From an uncultured Elusimicrobium sp. (GTDB taxonomy: Bacteria > Elusimicrobiota > Elusimicrobia > Elusimicrobiales > Elusimicrobiaceae): a stretch of DNA of 16,078 nt. Both the position numbers and the translations under genes were made by a program. Position 1 is the stretch's first letter. Every line of letters starts with the position of its first letter. Location: NCBI GenBank assembly GCA_902767385.1, contig CACXHA010000017.1, positions 1-16,078 of the forward strand, read 5' to 3'. Of this stretch, positions 1 through 8,366 are shown piece after piece. The notes beneath the pieces are model-generated. The model ran no database searches and had not been told where the DNA came from. It saw only the letters and a list, made by a program, of their open reading frames with translations.

Positions 1-546
1 CCGGTGGGAAAAGACCAAACTGCCCATTTGGAAATTGCGCGGGATTTAGCCCGCCGATTTGCCGAAATTTACGGCACGCAAGTATTTACCGAACCGCAAC
101 CACTCTACACGACGGTGGCGCGTGTTCCGGGGTTGGACGGACGCAAGATGTCTAAATCTTACAACAACTCTATTTTCCTGGGGGAAGATTTAGAAAGCGT
201 ACGCAAGAAAATAATGACGATGTTTACCGATCCCAACAAAAAAGGCCAGCACGATCCGGCTAACCCGGAGGGATGTGTGGTTTTTGCGTTCCATAAAATC
301 TATAACCCGAACTGGCAAAAACGCTGCGAAGAGTGCAAAGCCGGTGCGCTAGGTTGTGTGGCGTGTAAAAAAGAATTATTTGCGCTTATGGAGCCGGAAC
401 TTTCTGCCTTTAATGCGCGTCGTAAAACGGTGGAAGCGGATAAGGCGCAACTGGCGCAAATTGTAGCCCAAGGTCGGGAAAAGGCCCGTGCCAATGCGGC
501 AGCTACATTAACCCAAGTAAAAAAAGTAATGCGGATTATTAAATAA
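1..546 (+). CDS. trpS: Tryptophanyl-tRNA synthetase, C-terminal part (5' end outside window)
   Basis: Class I aminoacyl-tRNA synthetase that charges tRNA(Trp) in the cytoplasm. The frame is already open at base 1 and reads PVGKDQTAHLE, the typical TrpRS segment in which Gly-x-Asp-Gln contacts tryptophan. The KMSKS signature follows (GRKMSKSYNNS, around bases 139-171). The ATG/GTG-like codon near base 4 is internal, not a start; roughly the first 150-180 residues lie upstream. The C-terminal helical domain carries five cysteines (codons at 274, 325, 334, 355 and 364), of which the last four read C-x2-C-x6-C-x2-C. This resembles the iron-sulfur-binding Cys motif described in Thermotoga maritima TrpRS, so a metal or Fe-S site is possible. 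The gene ends two bases before scpA, and trpS-scpA-scpB is a familiar neighbourhood. Identity is very sure; cluster binding is inference. Confidence 0.96.
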   Translation, partial: PVGKDQTAHLEIARDLARRFAEIYGTQVFTEPQPLYTTVARVPGLDGRKMSKSYNNSIFLGEDLESVRKKIMTMFTDPNKKGQHDPANPEGCVVFAFHKIYNPNWQKRCEECKAGALGCVACKKELFALMEPELSAFNARRKTVEADKAQLAQIVAQGREKARANAAATLTQVKKVMRIIK

Positions 547-548
547 CT

Positions 549-1316
549 ATGTTAACGGCTACTCCTACTCCAATCAATGTGCACATTAATGTTTTTGAAG
601 GTCCCATGGACCTGCTGTTGCACCTCATCAAAAAAGATAACCTGGATATTTGCGACATTAATATCGCTGAGATTACTACGCAATATCTGGATTACCTCAA
701 CGTGATGAAGGAATTAAATTTGGAAGTAGCCGGCGAATTTTTAGTAATGGCCAGTACCTTAATGCAAATTAAGGCAAAAACGTTACTACCTTCTCAAGCA
801 CCCACAACGGAAGACGAAGGGCCCAACCCGATGAAAGAGTTAGTGGCCAAGCTCGTGGAGTACCAAAAATACAAAGAAGCCAGTAAGTTTTTAAACGAAA
901 AATTAGAAGAAAATAAAGATAAATTTTACCGGGCGGCCCCCATTTTTGATAATGGCGATAAGGTACTTAATTTGCAACTTTTTGATTTGCTATCCGCCGT
1001 TAAACGCGCTTTTGACCGCCTGGACGAACGTAAACGTATTGAACTCTTAAAAGTGGAGGAGTTTCCCATTGAGTCCAAAATGGAAAAGGTGGTAAACTTG
1101 TTTAAAGGGCGTGAGTGGGTGCTGTTAGATGATATTTTTATGGGGGAAACTAAAAAACGCGGCGTAATTACGTGTTTTATGGCGGTACTGGAGCTAATGA
1201 AAATTAAAAAAATTATCGCCCGGCAAGATGAGCGCGAAGGGCAAATCCGCATTTATTTAAACCCCGAAAACAAAGACAAAGATTTTAAAACCTTAATGCA
1301 TGGCGAAGACGCTTAA
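549..1316 (+). CDS. scpA: Segregation and condensation protein A (kleisin)
   Basis: Kleisin subunit of the bacterial SMC-ScpAB condensin, which bridges the SMC heads and binds an ScpB dimer to organise and segregate the chromosome. The N-terminal family signature is plain: INVFEGPMDLLLHLIKKD (residues about 13-30), followed by the helix with ITTQYLDYL that contacts the SMC neck. The C-terminal winged helix (about 185-245) that binds the SMC cap ends in IRIYLNPE. At 255 residues it is the usual length. The start is two bases after the trpS stop with no clear Shine-Dalgarno sequence, which suggests translation coupled to trpS. scpB follows after 15 bases. No smc gene lies in the window. Confidence 0.96.
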   Translation: MLTATPTPINVHINVFEGPMDLLLHLIKKDNLDICDINIAEITTQYLDYLNVMKELNLEVAGEFLVMASTLMQIKAKTLLPSQAPTTEDEGPNPMKELVAKLVEYQKYKEASKFLNEKLEENKDKFYRAAPIFDNGDKVLNLQLFDLLSAVKRAFDRLDERKRIELLKVEEFPIESKMEKVVNLFKGREWVLLDDIFMGETKKRGVITCFMAVLELMKIKKIIARQDEREGQIRIYLNPENKDKDFKTLMHGEDA

Positions 1317-1331
1317 GGCAGGAGAATTTTT

Positions 1332-2237
1332 ATGAGTGAAGAAACGCAAGAATTAAATGCTACGGATATGGCACAAGCTCCAGCTCAAGAGACGGCGCAA
1401 CCGGAAGGATTGCCTGCTCCGCAAGAGGTGGAAGCTCCGTTGCTGCAGAGTGAAGATTTACACAAAATTATAGAGACTTTGCTTTTTATTACGGATCGGC
1501 CGGTAAAAGTTTCCCGCTTGGTAGATGTGATTGAAAATACGACTGCTAAAGAAGTGCGCGAGGCCATTGCCAAATTGCAAGACGATTACACCGTACGCGG
1601 CAGTGCTGTGCAAATTTTAGAAATTGCGGGCGGATTCCAAATGTGCACCAAGCCCGAGTATGGCCGTTGGGTGCGCCGCCTTTACAACGAAAAAATGACA
1701 ACCCGTCTTTCTAATGCGGCCTTAGAAACATTAGCAATTATCGCCTATAAACAGCCGCTTACGCGCGCAGAAATGGAATCAATCCGCGGCGTAGATGTGG
1801 CCGGCCCGTTAGAGAAACTTTTAGACCGCGGTTTGGTGCGTGTGGTAGGGCGCAAAGATACCATTGGCCACCCCATGGTGTACGGAACGACCGATGAGTT
1901 TTTGCGTATGTTTGGTTTAAATAAAGTATCCGAACTGCCGGATTTGCAGATATTTGCTGCCAAAAATTTGGAAGACAAACAAGAAGATTTGCCCTTTGGG
2001 GAGCCGTTGCCGCCGTTGGGGCAGCCGCGTATTATTCCGCTAGATGAACTGGAAGGGGAAGAAAAATTTGAAGCGCTGGATGCTTCTACCCCGGACCCAT
2101 TTTTTAAACGTAATAGTTACAATCAGGGAGATTTAACGTTGGCACAGGACAGCTTGGCACAAACGCCGGCTGAGGGTTTGCCGTTAGAAGAATCTGTCAC
2201 CCTGCCACAAACTAATTCACAGGAGGAAGAGAAATGA
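1332..2237 (+). CDS. scpB: Segregation and condensation protein B
   Basis: Dimeric tandem winged-helix partner of ScpA in the SMC condensin complex. The core spans residues about 40-215, from HKIIETLLFITDRPV through TLAIIAYKQPLTRAEMES and RGVDVAGPLEKLLDRGLV to GHPMVYGTTDEFLRMFGL; the central segments are textbook ScpB. The 301-residue protein is longer than the usual 180-220: it has about 40 N-terminal residues rich in Gln/Pro/Glu/Ala and about 85 acidic, Pro-rich C-terminal residues, both low-complexity and probably disordered. Such tails are common in ScpB outside the Firmicutes. An AGGAG at 1320-1324 precedes the start. The stop overlaps the glgA start by four bases (ATGA), implying coupled translation. 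Confidence 0.95.
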   Translation: MSEETQELNATDMAQAPAQETAQPEGLPAPQEVEAPLLQSEDLHKIIETLLFITDRPVKVSRLVDVIENTTAKEVREAIAKLQDDYTVRGSAVQILEIAGGFQMCTKPEYGRWVRRLYNEKMTTRLSNAALETLAIIAYKQPLTRAEMESIRGVDVAGPLEKLLDRGLVRVVGRKDTIGHPMVYGTTDEFLRMFGLNKVSELPDLQIFAAKNLEDKQEDLPFGEPLPPLGQPRIIPLDELEGEEKFEALDASTPDPFFKRNSYNQGDLTLAQDSLAQTPAEGLPLEESVTLPQTNSQEEEK

Positions 2238-3682
2238 ACATCGTTTTAGCTGCCAGTGAAGCATACCCGTTTTGCAAAACCGGGGGCCTTGCCGACGTAG
2301 TCGGTGCGTTGTGTCAGCAATTTGCCGGATATAAGGGAAATAAAGTTCTGCTCTTTTTGCCGCATTACCGCAACATTGTACGGGTGTCCTCTCTTAAAAT
2401 TGTACCCGGTGTTTATTTAATCCCGATAGGGGATAAAATTGAGCAAGCCTCTCTTTCTTACATTAATTGGGGCAACGTGCTTGTGTTTTTTGTAAATAAT
2501 CGCAAATATTTTGACCGCCCGGGTTTATACCGTACCAAAGAAGGCGAATTTGCCGATAACGATGAGCGGTTTATTTTCTTTAACCGGGCCGTTTTGGAGG
2601 GCTGTAAATTTATCGGCTTTAGACCCGATATTATCCATTGCCACGATTGGCAAACCGGGCTTATTCCCGCCTACTTAAAAACAGTTTACAAATTAGATGC
2701 CTTTTATACGCGTACCCGCTCTTTGTACACCATTCACAACATTGCCTACCAAGGGCATTATTCGTACGGGGCGTTTCGCAAAGCAGGTTTTCACCCGGTG
2801 GATTACACCCCTGAAAAATTTGAATATTATGGCGGTATGAGTTTCTTAAAAAGCGGGCTGGTGTTTGCCGATAACATTAATACTGTAAGCCCTAATTATG
2901 CACGCGAAGTGCAAAATAACCCGGCCATGGGTTTTGGCCTAGACGGTGTATTACGGGCTCGGAGTAAAAATTTCTGCGGGATCGTTAACGGGATTGACAC
3001 CGATGTATGGGATCCGGAGATTGACCCGGTGCTTTCGGTAGGGTATGATGCCAACGAGTCCGCGCGAGGAAAATTAGCGGCTAAACGGGCTTTGCAACAG
3101 GCGTGTAAATTAACGCAGGAAGATGATAAGCCTTTAATTGGGATTGTGTCCCGTCTGGATTATCAAAAAGGACTAGATGCGGCATTGGGTGTGATTGAAC
3201 GCCTTAAAAAACATGCCCAATTCGTCATTTTAGGAATGGGCGACCCGATGCTTGAAAAAGCTTATCAAGGTTTGGCTCGGGCCAATGCCGGCACCATTAG
3301 CTACAACGGTAAACTAGACGAAGAATTAGCTCATAGAATTTATGCCGGGGCAGATTTGTTTTTGATGCCTTCGCGCTTTGAGCCGTGCGGCCTTTCACAA
3401 CTCATCGCTATGAAATACGGTACGCTGCCGGTAGTTTCTAAAGTGGGTGGTTTAGTGGATACCGTTGTGGGATATGACGGGAAAAATGAAAATACCGCTA
3501 CGGGATTTTTCATAGAAAAATTTACGGAAGCGGGTATTTATAACACGCTGGTAAAAGCGTTACAGGTTTATAAAAACCATATGTTGTTTAACCGTTTGGT
3601 GCGTAGCGCGATGCGGCAAGATGTGTCTTGGGATAAATCGGCACAAGCTTATTTGGAATTATATCGCAAGACGATCGCCTAG
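2234..3682 (+). CDS. glgA: Glycogen/starch synthase, ADP-glucose type (GT5)
   Basis: Transfers glucose from ADP-glucose to the non-reducing end of alpha-1,4-glucan in the cytoplasm (glycogen synthesis). The GT-B fold with family 5 signatures is visible: the ADP-glucose-binding KTGGLADVVGAL at residues 15-26; a DWQTGL segment of the N-terminal Rossmann domain; SRLDYQKGLD with Arg307 and Lys312 (counterparts of E. coli R300 and K305); and the C-terminal SRFEPCGLSQ with Glu383, followed by GGLVDTV. The length of 482 residues is normal. The start overlaps the scpB stop (ATGA) and has a strong AGGAGG at 2221-2226. No other glycogen gene (glgB, glgC, glgP) is in the window, so the pairing with condensin genes is probably operon packing rather than function. 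Confidence 0.96.
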   Translation: MNIVLAASEAYPFCKTGGLADVVGALCQQFAGYKGNKVLLFLPHYRNIVRVSSLKIVPGVYLIPIGDKIEQASLSYINWGNVLVFFVNNRKYFDRPGLYRTKEGEFADNDERFIFFNRAVLEGCKFIGFRPDIIHCHDWQTGLIPAYLKTVYKLDAFYTRTRSLYTIHNIAYQGHYSYGAFRKAGFHPVDYTPEKFEYYGGMSFLKSGLVFADNINTVSPNYAREVQNNPAMGFGLDGVLRARSKNFCGIVNGIDTDVWDPEIDPVLSVGYDANESARGKLAAKRALQQACKLTQEDDKPLIGIVSRLDYQKGLDAALGVIERLKKHAQFVILGMGDPMLEKAYQGLARANAGTISYNGKLDEELAHRIYAGADLFLMPSRFEPCGLSQLIAMKYGTLPVVSKVGGLVDTVVGYDGKNENTATGFFIEKFTEAGIYNTLVKALQVYKNHMLFNRLVRSAMRQDVSWDKSAQAYLELYRKTIA

Positions 3683-3689
3683 GAGATTT

Positions 3690-5063
3690 ATGAATTTTAA
3701 GAAATGGATGCTGTTACTTTTTTTGGTGGCTGTATGCGGTTGGGGACACGCTTTGCCGGCCAAAAATGTAATTTGGGTAATTGGAGACGGTATGGGACCC
3801 GAAATTTTGGGTTTTTGGGCACAGGGGGTGCGCTATACTAACTCTACAAATGATTCACCCCATATTTCCCATACGGAAAATTTAATGAATCAAGCGGTGT
3901 GGGGACTCTACTTTAATAATACGTACGATACCGTTGTAACCGATTCCGCTGCCTCGGCAACTCAAATGGCCACAGGTCGATTTTCACGCCCGCTTTTTGT
4001 AGGGCTAGATTATGAAAAACGTCCGGTAGATACGTTGTTAGAACGTGCTTTGCAACATGGTAAAGCCATTGGTGTTGTAACAGACACGTACGTAACCGAT
4101 GCAACCCCAGCCGCTTTTACTGCCCATGTAGAAAGCCGGCGTCAACGGGAGGAAATTGCCCGGCAGCAACTTGCTTTGGGCCCGCAGGTAATTTTAGGTG
4201 GAGGACTTAAGTATTTTAACAAAGGGGAAAATAAGGAACTTTTACGGCAAGCGCAAGCGCAAGGATATCAAGTAGTTCAAAACAAAAAACAACTGGCCAA
4301 AATAACTTCCGGGAAAGTGCTTGGCTTGTTTGCCGACGAAGCCTTGCCCATGGCGGTGGAGTTGCACCAATATCCCAAAGTCCCTTCCCTAATTACGATG
4401 GCGCAAAAAGCCATTTCTTTGTTGGAACCAGCTGAAAATGGGTTTATAGTGATGATTGAAGCCGGAAAAATTGACTGGGCCGCGCATGGGAACGATCCGG
4501 GGGCCACTTGGGCGGAAATGAAACAATTTGATCAGTTAATTGCCTATTTAACTCAGTATGTGCAAGCTCATCCCGATACGTTGCTTTACATCAATGCTGA
4601 TCACGATACCGGGTTAGGCGGATTTGCTTACCGGCATGTGGGTAAAGAGAATGCCGCTAAACGTACTGCCCAAGGGGAAGTTTTGTATGGCAAGGATACC
4701 GATTATGGTTCTTTCCGTACGTATGAGTTATTTGATAAACAAACGCGTAGTTTGTATCTATTGGAAGAGGAACTGAAGAATCTGCCGGTAGAGAAACGAA
4801 CGCCTGCTCTTATCCAAAAGAAATTATCACAAGCGTTAGGGTATGACATAGATATTACCCAGTTTGAAAATTTGGAAGATGTGCCGGGTATTTTCCGGCA
4901 ACTTAATGACTTGCGTGCTATTTCATACGCTACTAAAAATCACTCGGCAGCCCCGTTACTCAGTTTGGCTTACGGAGCAGATGCTGAGCAGTTTGGGGGC
5001 GTGTATCATAATACGGACATTTTGCCCCGTTTAATGCGTGTATTAGGCTGGGAAGGAAAATAG
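3690..5063 (+). CDS. Alkaline phosphatase, PhoA family, exported
   Basis: Metal-dependent phosphomonoesterase, presumably periplasmic. I chose ATG 3690 over the in-frame ATG at 3621, because 3621 lies inside glgA, 3690 has AGGAG at 3681-3685, and the resulting 457-residue protein begins with a signal peptide (MNFKKW, then a hydrophobic stretch, AxA-like site near residues 19-23). Active-site positions match the E. coli enzyme: Asp33 in VIGDGMG, nucleophile Ser86 in VTDSAASAT, Asp137/Thr139 in DATPAAF, Glu257, Asp262 and His266 in the EAGKIDWAAHGND block, Asp304-His305 in NADHDTGLGG, and His418 in NHSAAP. All zinc and magnesium ligands I can place are kept, so it should be active. It could serve phosphate scavenging, but no pho box was recognised and it sits mid-operon with a 7-base gap after glgA. 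Confidence 0.92.
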   Translation: MNFKKWMLLLFLVAVCGWGHALPAKNVIWVIGDGMGPEILGFWAQGVRYTNSTNDSPHISHTENLMNQAVWGLYFNNTYDTVVTDSAASATQMATGRFSRPLFVGLDYEKRPVDTLLERALQHGKAIGVVTDTYVTDATPAAFTAHVESRRQREEIARQQLALGPQVILGGGLKYFNKGENKELLRQAQAQGYQVVQNKKQLAKITSGKVLGLFADEALPMAVELHQYPKVPSLITMAQKAISLLEPAENGFIVMIEAGKIDWAAHGNDPGATWAEMKQFDQLIAYLTQYVQAHPDTLLYINADHDTGLGGFAYRHVGKENAAKRTAQGEVLYGKDTDYGSFRTYELFDKQTRSLYLLEEELKNLPVEKRTPALIQKKLSQALGYDIDITQFENLEDVPGIFRQLNDLRAISYATKNHSAAPLLSLAYGADAEQFGGVYHNTDILPRLMRVLGWEGK

Positions 5064-5072
5064 AGGAATCTT

Positions 5073-5855
5073 ATGGATGAACTTTTTGAACCGGAATTGA
5101 AAAAAGAAAGCGCCCCCAAACACATTGGGCACTTGTATCGTAAATTATTTTTACTGATAGTGTCTATTGCGTTACTGGGCCAGGGAATTTTGTTAGTGGA
5201 TACCGGGCTGCGCAATTATTATCAAAAATTAACCGGCAGTTTTAAAATTATTTTAACGGTAGACGGACAGGCCGACTCGGCACAGTTAGAAAGTTGGGAA
5301 CAATCCTTAAAACAGCAAGGGGGCGTTACGGCGGTTCGTTTGTTTTCACCGGAGGATGCGTTGGCAGTGGTGCGGCATAAAAACCCTCAATTAGTGGATT
5401 CTTTACTGCTTATGGGTAAAAATCAAATGCCTGCTTACTTTGAAATAGAGGTGTCGTCGCGCACGCTGGGGAATATTCGCCCGTTTGTGGATAATTTAGT
5501 TGCTCAGTACGAAGAATTAACTCCACACTATAACGCCCAGCATGCTCGTTTGGCTTCTTATGTGGGTCTATATAGCAAATTATTGCGAGCCCTGGTGGTA
5601 CTTAGTTTGTTGGGTTTCTTAGCTTTTATGTTTTTGGTGGAAGCGGCCGCTGGTCAACATGGCCATGCTTGGGGTGGTGTAGTAGCCGGGCTGTTGGCGG
5701 CGTTGCTTTCGGCTGGGCTTGTAATTGGCGTATTGTATCCGGCGGGCATATTAGGGGAAACTTTACAACAATTTACTACTTGGCATCGGCAAGTACTCTT
5801 GCTTGTGTTTTGTGGACTTTTAGGATGGACTTTATCCAAATGGCAAAAATTTTAA
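5073..5855 (+). CDS. FtsX-like cell-division membrane protein, shortened cytoplasmic loop
   Basis: FtsX is the membrane half of the FtsEX complex, which transmits ATP-driven changes to periplasmic peptidoglycan-hydrolase regulators such as EnvC. This 260-residue protein has the FtsX topology: TM1 (about 24-44), an extracytoplasmic domain (about 50-165) with the typical KIILTVDG ... VTAVRLFSPEDAL ... NQMPAYFEIEV pattern, then TM2 (about 170-190), TM3 (about 200-222) and TM4 (about 238-254). Oddly, the loop between TM2 and TM3 is only about ten residues. In ordinary FtsX this stretch is some 35 residues and holds the REIEIM-LVGAT-PF segment that docks on FtsE. No ftsE is upstream; alkaline phosphatase is there instead. 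Its neighbours envC-like and ctpA support the division/cell-wall assignment. GAGGA near 5064 is the likely ribosome site. Divergent, so family is likely but not certain. Confidence 0.8.
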   Translation: MDELFEPELKKESAPKHIGHLYRKLFLLIVSIALLGQGILLVDTGLRNYYQKLTGSFKIILTVDGQADSAQLESWEQSLKQQGGVTAVRLFSPEDALAVVRHKNPQLVDSLLLMGKNQMPAYFEIEVSSRTLGNIRPFVDNLVAQYEELTPHYNAQHARLASYVGLYSKLLRALVVLSLLGFLAFMFLVEAAAGQHGHAWGGVVAGLLAALLSAGLVIGVLYPAGILGETLQQFTTWHRQVLLLVFCGLLGWTLSKWQKF

Positions 5856-6994
5856 GCAGTTTTTTGTTGGGGATTTTGTTGGCTTCTTCTCTTTATGCAG
5901 ATGAAGCCCAGCAACGTGCGCAAGAATTAGCGAAATTAAAAAGCCAAACCCAACAAAAAGAAGAAGAACTTAAAAAATATAGAGAACAAGAGAAGAAATT
6001 ATTTAAAGAAGTAAACGATTTGCAACATAAAAAAGCCCAAGCCGATCGTTTAAAAAACAAAGTGGAGTTGGATTTGTCTGTGGTAGAACAAAATCTTGTT
6101 TCTATTGAAGATAAACGCGGGGCGCTGGAACGCAGTATGCCCATGTGGCAAGGCTTAACTTGGCAAGAAGTTCGTCAATACTATGCGGAGCCGGATTGTT
6201 CTTTTTGTGCCCAGTCGGACCGTTTGGAAACTGATATTTTTTTAAACCGTATGCTTACCCATAAAGCGGTTTTTTCCGTAGCTATGCAGCAGGAAAATCA
6301 AGAAGCTAAGGAGCGACTAGTTGCTTTTACGGAGCAAAATAAAAATTTACAGGCCCAAAATTCAAAACTTAAAAAAGAGCAAGCGGTTATTTCGCAGTCT
6401 GTTCAACAAAAACAACAGGATTTGGACGTAACTAAAAGGAAAGCCGATAATGTGCGTAGAGAACTTAGGGAGTTGACAAAATCGGCTGCGGAGCTTAATA
6501 ATTTATTGGCTTCCTTTGAACGCAAACGTAAAGAAACTACTAAAAAAACTACCCCAACAGGCAAGGTAACGGGCCCTAAGATTGGGGTCCCTGCGTATTC
6601 GCTTCCATGGCCAGTACAAGGTAATGTAATTAGTCCGTTTGGAAAGGAATATCGGGCTGATTTAAATACGTGGATTTTTAGAGACGGTATCAAAATCGCT
6701 GCTTTGGCGGGGAGCCCTGTTCGTGCCAGCGCGGCGGGTAGCGTTATTTATGCCGGGCCTTTCCGTTCTTATGGCAATGTGGTCATTATGGACCATGGGA
6801 AAGGATTTTTTACAATTTATGGATTTTTAAAAAGTATTACCGTTTCTGTAGGAGATGCTGTGGAAACACAAGGGCAGGTGGGAACGGTCGGTAAGGATAC
6901 GCAATCTTCTTCCGGTACCGGCAAAAATGCAGTTTATTTTGAAATTCGCCAAGGGACTACGGCCGTAGATCCATTGGATTGGCTTAAAAAATAA
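5840..6994 (+). CDS. EnvC-like murein hydrolase activator (degenerate LytM/M23 domain)
   Basis: Exported coiled-coil/LytM protein that, by analogy to E. coli EnvC, would be held by FtsX and activate amidases at the division site. From ATG 5840 (384 residues) it starts MAKILSSFLLGILLASSLYA, a signal peptide with cleavage near Ala20. Coiled coils run at about 22-100 and 150-230. The LytM domain occupies about 256-384. The zinc ligands are lost: the usual HxGxD reads Arg281-Asp-Gly-Ile-Lys285, YAHL reads YGFL, and HLHFEIR reads AVYFEIR, so it should bind no zinc and have no endopeptidase activity, as in EnvC. An unusual Cys120-x2-Cys123 sits in the hairpin between coils. The start overlaps ftsX by 16 bases; ATG 5825 (MDFIQMAK) is an alternative. 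The longer in-frame opening back to 5669 lies inside ftsX. Confidence 0.88.
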   Translation: MAKILSSFLLGILLASSLYADEAQQRAQELAKLKSQTQQKEEELKKYREQEKKLFKEVNDLQHKKAQADRLKNKVELDLSVVEQNLVSIEDKRGALERSMPMWQGLTWQEVRQYYAEPDCSFCAQSDRLETDIFLNRMLTHKAVFSVAMQQENQEAKERLVAFTEQNKNLQAQNSKLKKEQAVISQSVQQKQQDLDVTKRKADNVRRELRELTKSAAELNNLLASFERKRKETTKKTTPTGKVTGPKIGVPAYSLPWPVQGNVISPFGKEYRADLNTWIFRDGIKIAALAGSPVRASAAGSVIYAGPFRSYGNVVIMDHGKGFFTIYGFLKSITVSVGDAVETQGQVGTVGKDTQSSSGTGKNAVYFEIRQGTTAVDPLDWLKK

Positions 6995-7002
6995 GAGGAC
7001 TT

Positions 7003-8364
7003 ATGAAAGTGAATAGATTAAATAAAATCATTATGTGGGCAGCCGTATTGTTTTTTGTGGGAACCTTGTTTCCGTATGCGTACGGGGCAGTAGACGGAAC
7101 CCTTAAAAAATTACGTACTTTAGTAGATGTATTGGAATATGTAAAAGAAAACTACGTTGAGCAAACGGATACCGACCAATTGGTCTCGGGTGCAATTAAA
7201 GGGGTGGTGGGAGAGCTGGACGATTTTTCCTCTTACTTAGAGCCTAAAGACTATAAGGAACTTAAAAATGATACAAAAGGGGAGTTCGGCGGTTTGGGGA
7301 TGCGTTTACAGAAAGTAGATGGTTTTATAACGGTCATGTCTCCTATGCCCAATACTCCGGCATTCAAAGCAGGCATTATGCCCCAAGACCGCATTTTATA
7401 TGTAGATGACAAAGATATTACGGACATGAAACTGGACGAAGCGGTCGCGCTCATGCGGGGGAAAGTAGGCAGCAAAGTAAAACTGACGTTAAGCCGCAAA
7501 GGGGAAGATGGTAAATATGAAAAATTGCCCGACGTTGTGTTAAAGCGTGCTACCATCGTTCCCGAAGTGGTTTATTATCGTATGTTGCCTGAACAGGTGG
7601 GATACATTTACTTGGTAGATTTTTCCGGGCACAGCGTGGAAGAAGTGAAGAAGGCGCTAGCAACTTTGCAAAAACAGGGAATGAAGAGCTTAGTGCTTGA
7701 CCTGCGCTTTAATCCCGGGGGGCTTTTAAACGGAGCGGTAGATTTATCTAAATTATTTTTGCCCGACGGCAAAATGATTGTTTATACGCAAGGCCGCAAA
7801 CCGGAATATTACCAGGAATTTAAAACCTCCGGAGCGCCTCAATATCCGGATATTCCTATGATTGTTCTTATTAACCAAGGGTCTGCCAGCGCCAGTGAAA
7901 TCGTGTCCGGGGCTTTGCAGGATAATCACCGGGCTATTATCGTGGGGCAACGGTCGTTTGGTAAGGCCAGCGTGCAACAAGTATTACCCTTATCGGGTGG
8001 GGCTGGGCTTCGCCTAACGATTGCTAAATACTATACACCTTCGGGGCGCTTAATTCAGCGGGATTATCGCGATAAAACAAAAGCGGACGAAGGAGGCATT
8101 TTCCCGGATGTAGAAGTGTTTTTTACGCCGGAAGATGAATCCAAAGTTTTTATGCAATATAACGAAATTGTATACACTCCGGGTAAGCCGTTTGCACAAC
8201 CTAAATTTAAGGTAGAAGACCCGGTGTTAAACCAAGCGGTTGAACTGTTAACCGGTAAAATTACCTTAGAAGAGGCCAAAGCAAAAGCTCAAAAAGCGGC
8301 TGAGCAGCGTAAAGCAAAAGCTAAGAAAGAAGAGAAAAATTCTGTAGCTAAAACCGAAAGATAG
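7003..8364 (+). CDS. ctpA: Carboxy-terminal processing protease, S41 family
   Basis: Periplasmic Ser/Lys protease that trims C-termini of exported proteins; relatives degrade or process peptidoglycan hydrolases. At 453 residues it has an N-terminal signal or anchor helix (about 9-28), a PDZ domain (about 90-180, with GEFGGLGM and the substrate-groove region) and an S41 catalytic domain. The dyad is seen in NQGSASASEI (Ser296) and SFGKASVQ (Lys321, with Gln325 in the family-typical place). Ser-Lys spacing of 25 residues equals that in B. subtilis CtpB. The C-terminus is a Lys/Ala-rich tail (about 420-453), probably a charged helix. AGAGGA before the start is the ribosome site; the gap from the EnvC-like gene is 8 bases. 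The ftsX-envC-ctpA order is known in many bacteria. Confidence 0.95.
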   Translation: MKVNRLNKIIMWAAVLFFVGTLFPYAYGAVDGTLKKLRTLVDVLEYVKENYVEQTDTDQLVSGAIKGVVGELDDFSSYLEPKDYKELKNDTKGEFGGLGMRLQKVDGFITVMSPMPNTPAFKAGIMPQDRILYVDDKDITDMKLDEAVALMRGKVGSKVKLTLSRKGEDGKYEKLPDVVLKRATIVPEVVYYRMLPEQVGYIYLVDFSGHSVEEVKKALATLQKQGMKSLVLDLRFNPGGLLNGAVDLSKLFLPDGKMIVYTQGRKPEYYQEFKTSGAPQYPDIPMIVLINQGSASASEIVSGALQDNHRAIIVGQRSFGKASVQQVLPLSGGAGLRLTIAKYYTPSGRLIQRDYRDKTKADEGGIFPDVEVFFTPEDESKVFMQYNEIVYTPGKPFAQPKFKVEDPVLNQAVELLTGKITLEEAKAKAQKAAEQRKAKAKKEEKNSVAKTER

Positions 8365-8366
8365 GC

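Noticed and set aside
3621..3689. Longer start for the alkaline phosphatase at an upstream in-frame ATG
   Set aside because: It lies inside glgA, has no ribosome site, and would put 23 charged residues before a clear signal peptide; ATG 3690 has AGGAG in place.
5669..5839. Extended N-terminus for the EnvC-like gene
   Set aside because: This stretch is the fourth-TM coding region of the FtsX-like gene read in another frame; the signal peptide begins at 5840 (or 5825).
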